A stretch of 64,000 bases of DNA from CBDANW01 sp965197825 (GTDB lineage Bacteria > Acidobacteriota > Vicinamibacteria > Marinacidobacterales > DATDRI01), in NCBI GenBank assembly GCA_965197825.1, contig CBDANW010000002.1:1302001-1366000 (forward strand). The letters run 5' to 3'. The stretch's first letter is position 1. Each line of letters opens with the position of its first letter. Positions 8,890 to 17,982 of this stretch are shown one piece after another. A program made the translations under genes and the position numbers. The notes below the pieces were generated by a model. It worked only from the letters and a program-made list of their open reading frames with translations, did not search any database and had not been told where the DNA came from.

Positions 8890-10866
8890 ATGGCCGGTAA
8901 GGACTTCAAACCATATGTTCCGTCCGATCAGTCCATGCCCGAGCTCACTCTCAAAGCGCTGTTGTTCGGAATCCTGATGGCGATCGCCCTCGGCGCCGCC
9001 AACGCCTATCTGGGAATGAAGGTCGGATTGACGGTAGCCGCCACCTTCCCGGCGGCGGTGGTGGCGATGGCAGTCCTCCGCCCGTTCCGGGGCTCGGTCC
9101 TTGAAGAAAATATCACCCGGACCTCGGCCAGCGTGGGAGAGGCGTTGGTGGCGGGAGCCATTTTCACGATTCCCGCTTTCGTCATCAGCGGGGTGTGGGA
9201 GGAAATCCATCTGCTCGAGAGCGCGCTCATCATGCTGGTGGGCGGCATCCTCGGCGTGCTCTTCGTGATCATGCTCCGTCGTACTTTGGTGGAAGAGGCA
9301 GATCTACCCTTCCCCGAAAGCATGGCGGCGGCGGAGGTGGTCAAGGCGGGGCAAAAGGGGCAGACCGGGGCCAGCTTCGTGTTCGGAGCGATGGGGATTG
9401 CCGCCTTCTGGGAGCTCTTCATCAACTCCCGGGGTCTCACTTTCGTGGCGGATCACGTGAATCGATTCATCCCGTTCGGGGCCTCCCAGATTACCATCGG
9501 GGATCGGGCCAAGGACTTCACGGGAGGAATGCTCCTGGAATCCCCGGCTGCCTCTCCAGCTCTGATCGGGGTCGGTTTCATCGTAGGGTTCAAGATCGCG
9601 GCTACTCTGTTTGCGGGGGCGGTTCTGGGCCACCTGCTGCTGGTTCCACTAGCGTTGTTCCTCCAGCCGGACCTGGGTGCAGGCCTGACCGGTCTCGACT
9701 CCTGGCAGTCCCTGGCTCAGGGCATCTGGTCCAGGCAGGTGCGGCCCCTGGCAGTGGGAACCATGATCGTGGCCGCGTTCTACACCCTCTATAACCTACG
9801 TACCCAGCTCATCTCCGGCATCACCAAAGGCTTTCGCAACCTGAATCTCTCCGGGCCCGCGCAGGGGGAGACCGACCGTCTCCAGGTCGACTTGGATCTC
9901 AAGAAAGTCGGGATCAGTATCCTCGTCATGTCGGTTGCGCTCTTTTTTCTTTACCGGTACTTCACCGGCAGCATCGGTGGCTCCCTTGTTCTCACCGTGG
10001 TGATGGTGGTGCTGGGCTTCCTCTTTGCCGCGGTGGCCGGCTATCTGGTGGGACTGATCGGAAGCTCCAACAACCCCATCTCCGGGCTCACGCTCTCCAC
10101 TCTGATCATCGCCGCGCTCTTAATGGTGGTCTTGAATGTGGTCGGAGCCGCCGGTGTGGCCGGAGTGCTGGCGGTCTCGGGTGTGGTCTGTTGCGCCTGC
10201 GGAGTTGCCGGCGACATGATGCAGGACCTCAAGGTGGGCCAAGTGCTCGGGGGCACTCCCTGGCGGATGCAGGTGGGTGAAATCTTGGCCGTAGTGCCCG
10301 CGGCGATGGTCCTACCCTTCGTGCTCGTAGCGCTCGACACCGCCTACGAGATCGGTTCGCCCGACCTCCCCGCACCTCAGGCCGGTCTCATGGCCTTGAT
10401 GAGCCAGGGGATCGTCCAGGGTCAGATGGCCTGGCCCCTGGTCATCGCCGGGATGTTTCTGGCTGTCACTCTCATCCTGATCAACGCTCCGTCACCGATG
10501 CTGATTGCCGTCGGCATGTACCTCCCCTTCCATTCCACCGCGGGAATCTTCGTGGGCGGAGTGATCAAGTGGGCGCTGGAACGATCCCTGGCCAAGCGCG
10601 ACGCCGACGATGCCCAGAAGACGCGGGCCGAGAATACCGGAGTGCTTCTCTCCAGCGGATTCATCGCGGGCGGGGCCCTCATGGCGGTGGTGATTGCGTT
10701 CGTGGTTTTGGCCTATGACCTCCAGGGCATTTCCGCCACCTTCCTGGACAACTGGAGAGCGGCCACCGGCCTGCTGCCCAATGGCTGGTTCGGTCTCCTC
10801 GCCTTCGCCGGCATGATCTACGCGCTGATCCACGTGCCCCTCAAGGCAGCCTTGAAGAAGGACTGA
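8890..10866 (+). CDS. OPT family oligopeptide transporter
   Basis: Polytopic inner-membrane transporter of the OPT superfamily, 658 residues with roughly 14-16 hydrophobic segments. Family features include the N-terminal ELTLKALLFGILMAI, AYLGMKVGLTVAATFPAAVV and the repeated small-residue helices (AAGVAGVLAVSGVVCCACG). The length fits the bacterial OPT subfamily, whose members are thought to take up oligopeptides or metal chelates using the proton gradient. The ATG at 8890 is preceded by AAAGGAG at ideal spacing. A small anchored protein follows 28 bp downstream, probably co-transcribed. The substrate cannot be told from sequence. Confidence 0.9.
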   Translation: MAGKDFKPYVPSDQSMPELTLKALLFGILMAIALGAANAYLGMKVGLTVAATFPAAVVAMAVLRPFRGSVLEENITRTSASVGEALVAGAIFTIPAFVISGVWEEIHLLESALIMLVGGILGVLFVIMLRRTLVEEADLPFPESMAAAEVVKAGQKGQTGASFVFGAMGIAAFWELFINSRGLTFVADHVNRFIPFGASQITIGDRAKDFTGGMLLESPAASPALIGVGFIVGFKIAATLFAGAVLGHLLLVPLALFLQPDLGAGLTGLDSWQSLAQGIWSRQVRPLAVGTMIVAAFYTLYNLRTQLISGITKGFRNLNLSGPAQGETDRLQVDLDLKKVGISILVMSVALFFLYRYFTGSIGGSLVLTVVMVVLGFLFAAVAGYLVGLIGSSNNPISGLTLSTLIIAALLMVVLNVVGAAGVAGVLAVSGVVCCACGVAGDMMQDLKVGQVLGGTPWRMQVGEILAVVPAAMVLPFVLVALDTAYEIGSPDLPAPQAGLMALMSQGIVQGQMAWPLVIAGMFLAVTLILINAPSPMLIAVGMYLPFHSTAGIFVGGVIKWALERSLAKRDADDAQKTRAENTGVLLSSGFIAGGALMAVVIAFVVLAYDLQGISATFLDNWRAATGLLPNGWFGLLAFAGMIYALIHVPLKAALKKD

Positions 10867-10894
10867 GGGGGACGAGCCCGCGGGTGATCTCACC

Positions 10895-11362
10895 GTGAAC
10901 CGTCGAAACCTGGTTGCGGTGGGTGGGGCCGCGGCTCTCTTGCTGAGCTACATCGCATGGGATTGGTATCTCTCACCGCATGCCCAGGTGGAACGCTTGC
11001 TGCAGCGCGCCGCTGGAGCGGCCGAAGAGAAGAACTTCGAAGAGCTTCTCTCCTGTTTGTCTCCCGACTACACCGGCTTTCGCAACATGGACTACGAGTC
11101 AGCTTCCGAGCAACTGCGAGAGGGGTTCGAGCGTGTGGATCGATTGAACGTGACCCTCCGGGGTGTGCGCCCGGAAGTCGACGGCACCGAAGCGACCGTC
11201 ACGTTAGATGTCACGGTCGTCGCCATCCGCGGGGAGCAGCGTTTCATCATCCTGGGCACGCTGACCCAGCCCGAGCGCCTGCGCGCCTATCTCCGCCGCG
11301 AAGACGGCGAGTGGAAGATCTACCGTGTGGAACTATCCGGCGACGAAAGCAGACGGGAGTGA
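10895..11362 (+). CDS. membrane-anchored NTF2/SnoaL-like small protein
   Basis: 155-residue protein with one N-terminal transmembrane segment (AVGGAAALLLSYIAWDWYL) and a globular part resembling the NTF2/SnoaL fold (QVERLLQRAAGAAEEKNFEELLSC, DGEWKIYRVEL). It starts at a GTG. It follows the OPT transporter gene at 28 bp, so it may be an accessory subunit, but no specific function is recognised. A palindromic terminator-like repeat (11368-11389) follows directly. Confidence 0.6.
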   Translation: MNRRNLVAVGGAAALLLSYIAWDWYLSPHAQVERLLQRAAGAAEEKNFEELLSCLSPDYTGFRNMDYESASEQLREGFERVDRLNVTLRGVRPEVDGTEATVTLDVTVVAIRGEQRFIILGTLTQPERLRAYLRREDGEWKIYRVELSGDESRRE

Positions 11363-11410
11363 TAGCGAAATCTTGCCCGGGCAAGATTTTTGTCTGAAAT
11401 TGTCAACGCT
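11361..11410 (+). repeat. hairpin-plus-tail repeat, copy A (also a terminator candidate)
   Basis: A perfect 22-nt palindrome at 11368-11389 (core TCTTGCCCGGGCAAGA) is followed by the constant tail TTGTCTGAAATTGTCAACGC. Related copies lie at 16749-16823 and 60164-60233. The GC-rich stem followed by TTTTT could also stop transcription of the preceding gene. Confidence 0.6.
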
Positions 11411-11412
11411 CG

Positions 11413-14089
11413 TCAGTTCGTCGGGACGAGGCGTTTCAATTCTTCGAACCAGTTGAGGATGACGTTGATTTGTTGCGTTCCGCCCGCGCTCTCTTCGGCT
11501 CGAGCCATCACGAACCGGCCATCCGGCGCTACGTCGTAGCCGGTGGCGGGATTTGCACCCGTCGTGCCCGTGCCCGATAGATAAGGTCCCTTGAACAGCA
11601 AAGTAGGGCTCCCCGGCGCAAGCTGCGGCTCCGCCGCCATGGCGACCGCCATCATCTTGTCGCCAATCCGGTAGAAGAGCTCCCGGCCGTCTCGGGACCA
11701 CAGGGGCTCCGTGCCGCCCTCGGTCGATATCTGCAACTTGCCGCCGGGCTCGGGAAAGGCGGTGACGTAGACCTCTTGGCGACCGGACTCGTTGGAGACG
11801 TAAGCCAGCCAGCGGTCGTCGGGTGAGAGCGTCCCGGTGTGCTCTTCGAAGGGCGTTTGAAGGAGCATTTCCGGCTCGCTCTCACCTTCCAGGCGGACCA
11901 TCCCGATGTCGCGGCCTGTGGTGTCACTATGTTGTCTGAAGACGATCGTCTTCCCATCCGATGAGATCGATGTGGGTGCGCGATAGGCGCCCGTCGTCAG
12001 CTGCTCAGCGGTGCCGCTCCCGTCGGCGGGCTTTGAGAAGATATCGAAGTTGCCCTCTCGATTCGAGGCGAAGATGATCCGCTCACCGTCTGGAGACCAG
12101 AGGGGCCTTGTATTGATGCCCTCTCCGAAGGTCAGCCTGGTCAACGTGCCGCGCCCCAGCTCGAGCAGCCAGGTGTCATAGCCGCCGGCGTCAGAGATAG
12201 CGACGGCGAGACGCTGGCCGTCCGGTGAGAGGCGAGGGTCCAAATACGCCCGCAAAGTTCCCGCTGCGGGCTGCTCGACTCCTTGACGATCGACCCACAC
12301 GAGCCTGCTCTCAACCCCCGAAGACCCCCGGGACATAGGCGAGCGTTTCATCGTCGGCCACCACGAAGAGCGCCCCACCGCTGTTGGGGTTGACTCCAAC
12401 ACCTTCGAGGACGGGACTGGGCTCTCCGGTCGACTCGATTCGATCGGCATCAAATGGCTTGGCAAAGAGTGTGGTCTCGCGGGCAAAGAGCAGGTGGTGA
12501 CCCGAGGAAGCGTAGCGTGGATAAGTCCCGCCCCGGTGCAAAACTTTCCTTTCGCCCGTCTCGAGGAGAACCGCTTCGAGTGTCGCGTCATCGAACGAAG
12601 CACCGCCGGCCCACACTACGAAAAGCACCGCCTTCCCATTGGGTAGAAACCACGGCCAGCCGTGGCCTGCCTCCCCTTCTTCCAAGGTCGTGAGCTCGAC
12701 CGGGGTCCCGCCGGAAGCGGGCACCTGATAGAGCGCGTTCGCAAAGGTCCCATATACGATCGTATCGTCGGGTCCCCAGGTGCCGCCGCGGGCGCGCGAG
12801 ACCTCCGCAATGGTCAGCGTCGCGCCACCACTGACCGACACCTTCTTCAAGGCACCGGAGGCGAAAAACGCCAACCACTGACCGTCGGGCGAGAAAAACG
12901 AAACGGTGGCATTTTCGGTACCGCTGAGCGGCGTGGCTTCCAGGCTGTCGAGGGACCGGATGTAGAGCTGTCTGTTCCCGCCGGGCAGTTGGCCCACGAA
13001 GGCCAGCATCTTCCCGTCCGGAGAAAGCACCGGCGTCCCGCCCGGCCCCATGAAGAGTCGACTATCGGCGGCCCCGAGATTCACCGAAAACCGCACGGGT
13101 GGTTCAGGCGCGCTTGCGGTTAGCCACAAAATCCACAGTGTTGCCAACAAGGCAACGGCGAGGACACCGGCCAGACCCCACGCGAGCACGGGAGACCGCG
13201 CCTTCACCGCCTCGGATCTCTCTGTCGGCTCAGCGAGGATTTCTTGAATCTCCACACGGACGTCCCCGACGTCGCGCCAACGCAGTTTACGGTCTTTCCT
13301 TAGGCAACGTCGCAGCAACGCGTCGAGGCGCGGATCTAGATTTGGAAGCACACTCCAATCGGGCTCCTTGTTGATGATGCCCGCCAGAATTTCCGGGACG
13401 TCCTCGCCGGCAAACGCCTTCTTCCCTGTCAACATCTCGTAGAGCACGATGCCGAAAGAGAAGATGTCCGTGCGTTTATCGACCGTCTTGCCTTTTGCCT
13501 GCTCCGGGCTCATATAGGTAGCCGTCCCGAGAATGACGCCCGCTCGGGTCGCGTCCCGGCTCAGTGCGGGAGACTGCGAGCCGCCTTCGCCCGAGGAACC
13601 GCTTTCGGCTTCGGCGAGCTTGGCGAGGCCGAAGTCGAGGACTTTCACTTGTCCCTCAGGGTCGACCTTAACATTGGCAGGCTTCAGGTCGCGGTGGATG
13701 ACGCCCTTTTCGTGAGCGGCCTCGAGAGCTTCGGCAATTTGTTGCGAGATCGCAAGAGCCTCGTTGGCGGGGAGTGGCCCACGGGCTATCCGCTCGGCGA
13801 GGGTTTCGCCCTCGACCAGCTCCATGACCAAGAAGGGTTTGGTTTCGAACTCCTCCACTCCATAGAGCGTGGCAATCTTGGGATGATTGAGTGACGCTAG
13901 AAGCCTTGCTTCCCGTTCGAAGCGAGCCAGCTTTTGTGGGTGCTGCGTGAACTCTTCGGGAAGGACCTTGATGGCGACTTCACGGCCCAGCTTGTTATCC
14001 CGAGCGCGATACACCTCGCCCATGCCTCCCGCCCCGAGGGGCGAGAGGATTTCGTAAGGGCCTAACTTCGTGCCAGCTTCGAGTGCCAT
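11413..14089 (-). CDS. Ser/Thr protein kinase with TolB/PD40-type beta-propeller, frameshifted
   Basis: Membrane-anchored eukaryotic-type Ser/Thr kinase. Kinase domain at residues 10-290: glycine loop LGAGGMGEVY, Lys41, HRDLKPAN (132-139), DFG (152-154), YMSPEQ. A transmembrane helix lies near 305-328 and is followed by an extracytoplasmic propeller with repeated SPDG motifs, ending LNWFEELKRLVPTN. At 12320 the frame breaks at a run of five G; with four G the sequence reads on into VESRLVWVDRQG and the rest of the propeller, giving a full-length protein of about 890 residues. All catalytic residues are present, so this is the best candidate for a working copy in the window. Uncorrected, the kinase product would stop at 12311. 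Confidence 0.85.
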
Positions 14090-14092
14090 CAG

Positions 14093-16567
14093 TTAGTTCG
14101 TCGGGGTGAGACGTTTCAATTCTTCGAACCAGTTGAGTACCACGTGAATCTGAGGAGGCGTGGAGCTCGCCTCGCTCCGGATCATCACGAACTCCTGACC
14201 GTCTGCAGAGACGTCATAGCTTGCCGCTGAGGTTGCACGCGCTTGAAAGGAACCCTCGAACAACAGGGTGGGTTTTACGGCGAGGAAAACTCCTTCAGTA
14301 GTAGTGGATACCGCCAGCATCTGTTCTCCATTCCGGTAGAAGAGCTCGTTCCCATTTCTCGACCATCGGGGTTCCGTCCCCCCATCGGTAGAGACCCGCA
14401 CCTTCCGGCCGAGTCCAGGAAAGGGCTGAACGTAAACTTCAAATTGACCGGTCTCGTTGGATTCATAAGCGAGCCACAGTCAGGCACTTCGCCATCAATC
14501 TCCCACTCGGGGATGACCTGGTGGCGGGCGGTATCGAGGGACCGCTGGTGGTTGTCTCCTCTGACGGGACGAACTTCGTATACGCGGGCATGCGCGGCGG
14601 CACGGAACAGCTCTACCTGCGTCCGGTGGGTGAAACGGAGCCCACGCCCCTAGTGGGTACGGAGGGTGGCCGAATGCCATTTTTTTCCCCGGACGGCCAG
14701 TGGATAGGCTTCTTTGCCGATGGCCAATTGAAGAAGACGTCTGTCGCGGGAGGCCCAACGGTGGCGATCTGCGATGTCCGCTCTCCTCTTGGGGGTAGCT
14801 GGGCAGCCGATGACAGCATACTCTTCTCGTCCGGAGGAGGTCTCGCCTCGGTTTCTGCAAATGGGGGAATACCTCGAGAAACGACGGGGTCGGCTCCGGC
14901 GACGGTTGAGAGAAGTCACCGCTGGCCCGATATGCTGCCCGACGGCAAGAGCGTGCTGTACACCGCCTGGCAAGATCCTGCTGGCACCGGCAATGTCAAC
15001 ATTCTTTCGTTGGAAACCGGAGAGGGGCGTCTTCTCCTTGAAAACGGAACGAGTGCGCGGTATGTCGCGAGCGGCCACATTGTCTTCGCACGCGAGGGCG
15101 CGCTCTTCGCCATGCCCTTCGATCTGGAACGGATGCAAACGAGCGGCGCCGCGATTCCCGTCCTCGAGGGCGTGGGGTGGGGCGGGGCCGGCGAAGCCTA
15201 TTTCGATGTCTCCGATGAGGGGACACTCGTCTACATCGCCGGCCAGACGAAGCCCGAAACTGGTCTGGTTTCGGTCAATCGTAAAGGGGAGAGCCGGCCA
15301 CTCGGTCCAAGGCGGAGAGCGACTTGGTACGGTGTCGAACTCTCACCCGACGACAGTTCGGTCGTCGTTGCCATCGAACCCCAAATTGACCCCCCCGACC
15401 TCTGGGTTCTGGACAAAGCGCGCGAAACGCTGACACGACTTACTTTTTCAGAAGCACGAGGGAATCGTAGCCCCGTTTGGTCTCCCGACGGCCGACAGAT
15501 CTTCCTCTGGGCGGCTAACAATGTAGCCTCCATTGAGGTGGACGGAAGCGACCGAGACCTTTTGGACAGAACGGGACGCACTTTCAACGTCGCTAGATCC
15601 CACGTCCCTTTCGTCGGACGAGGAGGTGTTAATCGTAAGTCTGCGCGGCCAGAACGGAAACTGGGACGTCGGCGCTTTGCGACTCGACGGAGTCGGCGAG
15701 GTGGAAACGCTTTTAGGGGGCGGCTTCGACGAGCGCCGAGGGAAGCTGTCCCGGGACGACAGGGGTGCGGTGCGGAACGCATCACACTCCAGACGGCGAT
15801 ACCTGCAACGAGTATCGCTAACCCCCAGACGACCCTTTCTCGCGCTCGATTCGACGTGGAGATGGCGAATGGTTGTTGCGCGGTACCACCCGTCGGGTCG
15901 GCGAGGATTTCTTGGATCTCGACGCGGACGTCCCCGATGTCGCGGCGACGCAGTTTCCGATCCTTCCGCAGGCATCGCCGCAGCAACGCGTCGAGGCGCG
16001 GATCCAGATCCTTCGGAAGCGCACTCCAATCGAGCTCGCTACGGATAATCGCGGCCAAGACATCCGAGACGTCTTCGCCGGAAAACGCTCGCTTTCCCGT
16101 CAACATCTCGTAGAGCACGATTCCGAAAGAGAAGATGTTGCTGCGCTTATCGACCGTCTTGCCTTTCGCCTGCTTCGGGCTCATGTAAGCAGCCGTCCCG
16201 AGAGCTTCGGCAACCTTGTTGAGAGATCGTGAGAGCCTCGGTAACGGGAAGTGGCCCGCGGGCAATCCTTTCGGCGAGGGTTTCCCCCTCGACCAGCTCC
16301 ATGACCAGGAGCGGTTGGTTTTGAGCTTGCTCGACGCCATAGAGCGTCGCGATCTTCGGATGGTTGAGTGACGCTAGAAGCCTTGCTTCCCGTTCGAAGC
16401 GAGCCAGCTTTTGCGGATGCTGCGTGAACTCTTTGGGAAGAACTTTGATCGCGACTTCGCGCCCAAGTTTCGAATCGAGGGCGCGGGTAGACCTCACCCA
16501 TACAACCTGCGCCGAGGGGGGACAGGATCTCGTAGGATCCGAGTTTCTCGCCGACCGTGAGAGGCAT
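14093..16567 (-). pseudogene. decayed Ser/Thr kinase-propeller paralogue with an internal inversion
   Basis: A second kinase-propeller gene, clearly dead. The start (MPLTVGEKLGSYEILSPLGAG) is at 16567. A frameshift follows the glycine loop (near 16500, one extra C). Near 16200 a deletion of about 66 codons joins the segment before the catalytic loop to GTAAYMSPKQ, removing both HRD and DFG. The transmembrane segment and start of the linker end at 15763. The next 1285 bp, which encode the first part of the propeller, are inverted (see 14478-15762), and a frameshift lies within them near 15580. The last part of the propeller (WLAYESNETGQFEVYV to LKRLTPTN) is again on the minus strand. It lies directly upstream of the better-preserved kinase and is probably a tandem duplicate. 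Confidence 0.85.
14478..15762 (+). other. 1285-bp inverted segment within the kinase pseudogene
   Basis: The plus strand encodes propeller sequence (VRHFAINLPLGDDLV at the left end, DERRGKLSRDD at the right end), while both flanks encode the same protein on the minus strand. Flipping exactly 14478-15762 joins SAPHP to VRHFAINLP and LSRDD to RWLAYESNETG, both in frame and both matching the paralogues. No inverted repeats are visible at the breakpoints. Confidence 0.85.
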
Positions 16568-16748
16568 TCTTATCGACCCGTAAAACAGCAATCGTATGGC
16601 ACGAGACTCTTCAGAGCAACCGGCCGCTGCTACGATGAGCCTAGCGGGGCCGTTCCGCGGAGTGCTCCTCCGTGCGCGTCGAACTTCTGTTGGACGAACG
16701 CGGCGCCAAAGACCTTCTCCGCACCTATACCGTGCACGCGTGCGCGAA

Positions 16749-16823
16749 TGTGTGAAGGAATGTAACGGGATGCGGCCCGAACCTTGTCCGGACGAGGTGT
16801 TTGTCTGGAATTGTCGAGACGCC
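16749..16823 (+). repeat. hairpin-plus-tail repeat, copy B
   Basis: The left box TGTGAAGGAATGTAACGGGA is followed by a hairpin (ACCTTGTCC/GGACGAGGT, 16781-16798) and the tail TTGTCTGGAATTGTCGA. Copy C at 60164-60233 shares the left box and the tail; copy A shares the hairpin and the tail. Confidence 0.6.
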
Positions 16824-16945
16824 GGGACGTTTTCTCTTCACGTCTCTTGTCGAGCGCGATGTCCATCGCCTTGTTCCATGATCTCGGCCATGTGCTGGAA
16901 AGAACCGTAACGATGGCGCGACAACCACGGCGGCCAGCTGGTGGC

Positions 16946-16957
16946 ATACCATGGTAT
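16946..16957. promoter_or_regulatory. palindromic operator candidate for the toxin-antitoxin operon
   Basis: The 12-bp perfect palindrome ATACCATGGTAT lies 29 bp before the antitoxin start, with a partial repeat TACCATGG at 16970. RHH antitoxins usually autoregulate through such sites. Confidence 0.5.
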
Positions 16958-16985
16958 TCCATACTGTGCTACCATGGGAGATACT

Positions 16986-17222
16986 ATGAAGGTCGGAGTC
17001 TCCATTCCCGAACATCTCCTCACCTTTGCCGATGAAGAGGCCAAGCGCCGAGGCCTATCCCGATCGGCTCTCCTCGCCGTGCTTCTCGAGGCCGAGAAGG
17101 TGCGCGAGCAGACCCGCAGGTATCTCGACCAGTACGGTTGGGACGTTGCGGAAGACGAAGACGCGTGGCGAGCCCATCAGAAACGCCGGATGGCAGAGGA
17201 GTACGGTGACGATGAGTGGTGA
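16986..17222 (+). CDS. ribbon-helix-helix antitoxin
   Basis: Antitoxin of a type II toxin-antitoxin pair, 78 residues. The N-terminus MKVGVSIPEHLLTFADEEAK reads as an RHH DNA-binding strand and helix; the acidic C-terminus (DVAEDEDAW, AEEYGDDEW) is the likely toxin-binding tail. The ATG at 16986 has GGGAGA in front of it, and a palindromic operator candidate lies upstream. It overlaps the MazF-like gene by 11 nt, the usual coupling in such operons. Confidence 0.85.
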   Translation: MKVGVSIPEHLLTFADEEAKRRGLSRSALLAVLLEAEKVREQTRRYLDQYGWDVAEDEDAWRAHQKRRMAEEYGDDEW

Positions 17223-17544
17223 GGCACTCCCAAGACGTGGCGAGGTGTGGTGGGTTCGTGTCGACAAACGCCGGCCCGCCGTCGTGGTGCAGACAGACTC
17301 CGTGCGTGAGCCGCGCGTGCGATCTTTCATGATAGTCCCCCTGACGAGCCGCCTTCATTTGGAGGGTTTGCCGGGAAACGTACGACTTCACCGCAACGCC
17401 ACGCGACTACCGAAGGCCTCCGTCGCCAACGTCTATGATCTTCAGAAAGTGCTTCGACCCGACCTTCTAGAATGCCTGGGACTGCTGCCCCCTGAGCACA
17501 TGGCCGCACTCGACAACGGTCTTCGACTCGTCCTCGATCTTTGA
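17212..17544 (+). CDS. MazF/PemK-family mRNA interferase toxin
   Basis: Toxin partner of the preceding antitoxin, 110 residues, a normal length. Hallmarks are RRGEVWWVRVDKRRPAVVV, IVPLTSR and the ending NGLRLVLDL. Members cleave RNA at short specific sequences and are neutralised by binding the antitoxin. The ATG at 17212 gives MSGEALPRRGEVWWV. The pair looks intact. Target sequence cannot be predicted. Confidence 0.88.
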   Translation: MSGEALPRRGEVWWVRVDKRRPAVVVQTDSVREPRVRSFMIVPLTSRLHLEGLPGNVRLHRNATRLPKASVANVYDLQKVLRPDLLECLGLLPPEHMAALDNGLRLVLDL

Positions 17545-17598
17545 CGGCGACAAGAAACGCATTCGACTGCACCTAAAACTCAGTCGAAAACATTGGTG

Positions 17599-17901
17599 TC
17601 AACGACGGCGCGCAGCATTCACTCTGCGGCGGCGAGAGTCTTCTGAGGCCGCCGTGATATCCGACTCTATCTCGGCCGGTGAGTATTCGCTCGATCGCTC
17701 TCGTACTCGAGCTAGCAAGGTATCCATGCGCTGGGTCCAGACATCCGGAGACAGGCCGTCGGCACTATCCCGTCGGTAAGAATCTAGGTATTGCTGTAGC
17801 GCCTGCCGCACGACTTCAGCGAAACTCCGCCCCTCCTCGACCGCGATATGCTTCAGCAATCGGAGCTGCTCGTTATCCAAGTAGATGTTGGTCCTCTTCA
17901 T
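17599..17901 (-). CDS. orphan CopG/RHH-type antitoxin
   Basis: 100-residue RHH protein: KRTNIYLDNEQLRLLKHIAVEEG followed by FAEVVRQALQQYL, typical of antitoxins paired with PIN-domain toxins. No toxin gene follows; the next 54 bp lead to the end of the mazF-like gene on the other strand. The ATG at 17901 sits behind GGAG; a GTG two codons upstream is possible. A strong inverted repeat (17920-17947) lies just upstream and suits autoregulation. Probably the survivor of a lost pair, or a free regulator. Confidence 0.7.
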   Translation of the reverse strand: MKRTNIYLDNEQLRLLKHIAVEEGRSFAEVVRQALQQYLDSYRRDSADGLSPDVWTQRMDTLLARVRERSSEYSPAEIESDITAASEDSRRRRVNAARRR

Positions 17902-17919
17902 GTTCACTCCGCATGACTA

Positions 17920-17947
17920 ATATACATCATGGAGTCATGATGTATAT
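17920..17947. promoter_or_regulatory. inverted-repeat operator candidate upstream of the orphan antitoxin
   Basis: Perfect 11-bp arms ATATACATCAT and ATGATGTATAT are separated by GGAGTC, 18 bp from the antitoxin start. The AT-rich arms stand out from the GC-rich background. Confidence 0.6.
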
Positions 17948-17982
17948 CCATCACGGCGCTGCGGTGTCCATCAAGTTCCAAA

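Larger units (their letters stand above)
16568..16985. other. intergenic region with repeat copy B and a TA operator candidate
   Basis: Between the kinase pseudogene and the toxin-antitoxin operon. Open frames here lack family similarity, SD sites and plausible composition. The only structures I can support are the hairpin-plus-tail repeat at 16749-16823 and the palindrome at 16946-16957. Confidence 0.5.

Noticed and set aside
14478..15762. Phase-variable inverton controlled by a recombinase
   Set aside because: No inverted repeats at the breakpoints and no invertase nearby; the gene also has a deletion of its catalytic core and frameshifts, so switching would not restore function.
16596..16910. 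Small genes between the kinase pseudogene and the TA operon
   Set aside because: Several overlapping frames without SD, family similarity or plausible composition; the repeat element explains part of the sequence.
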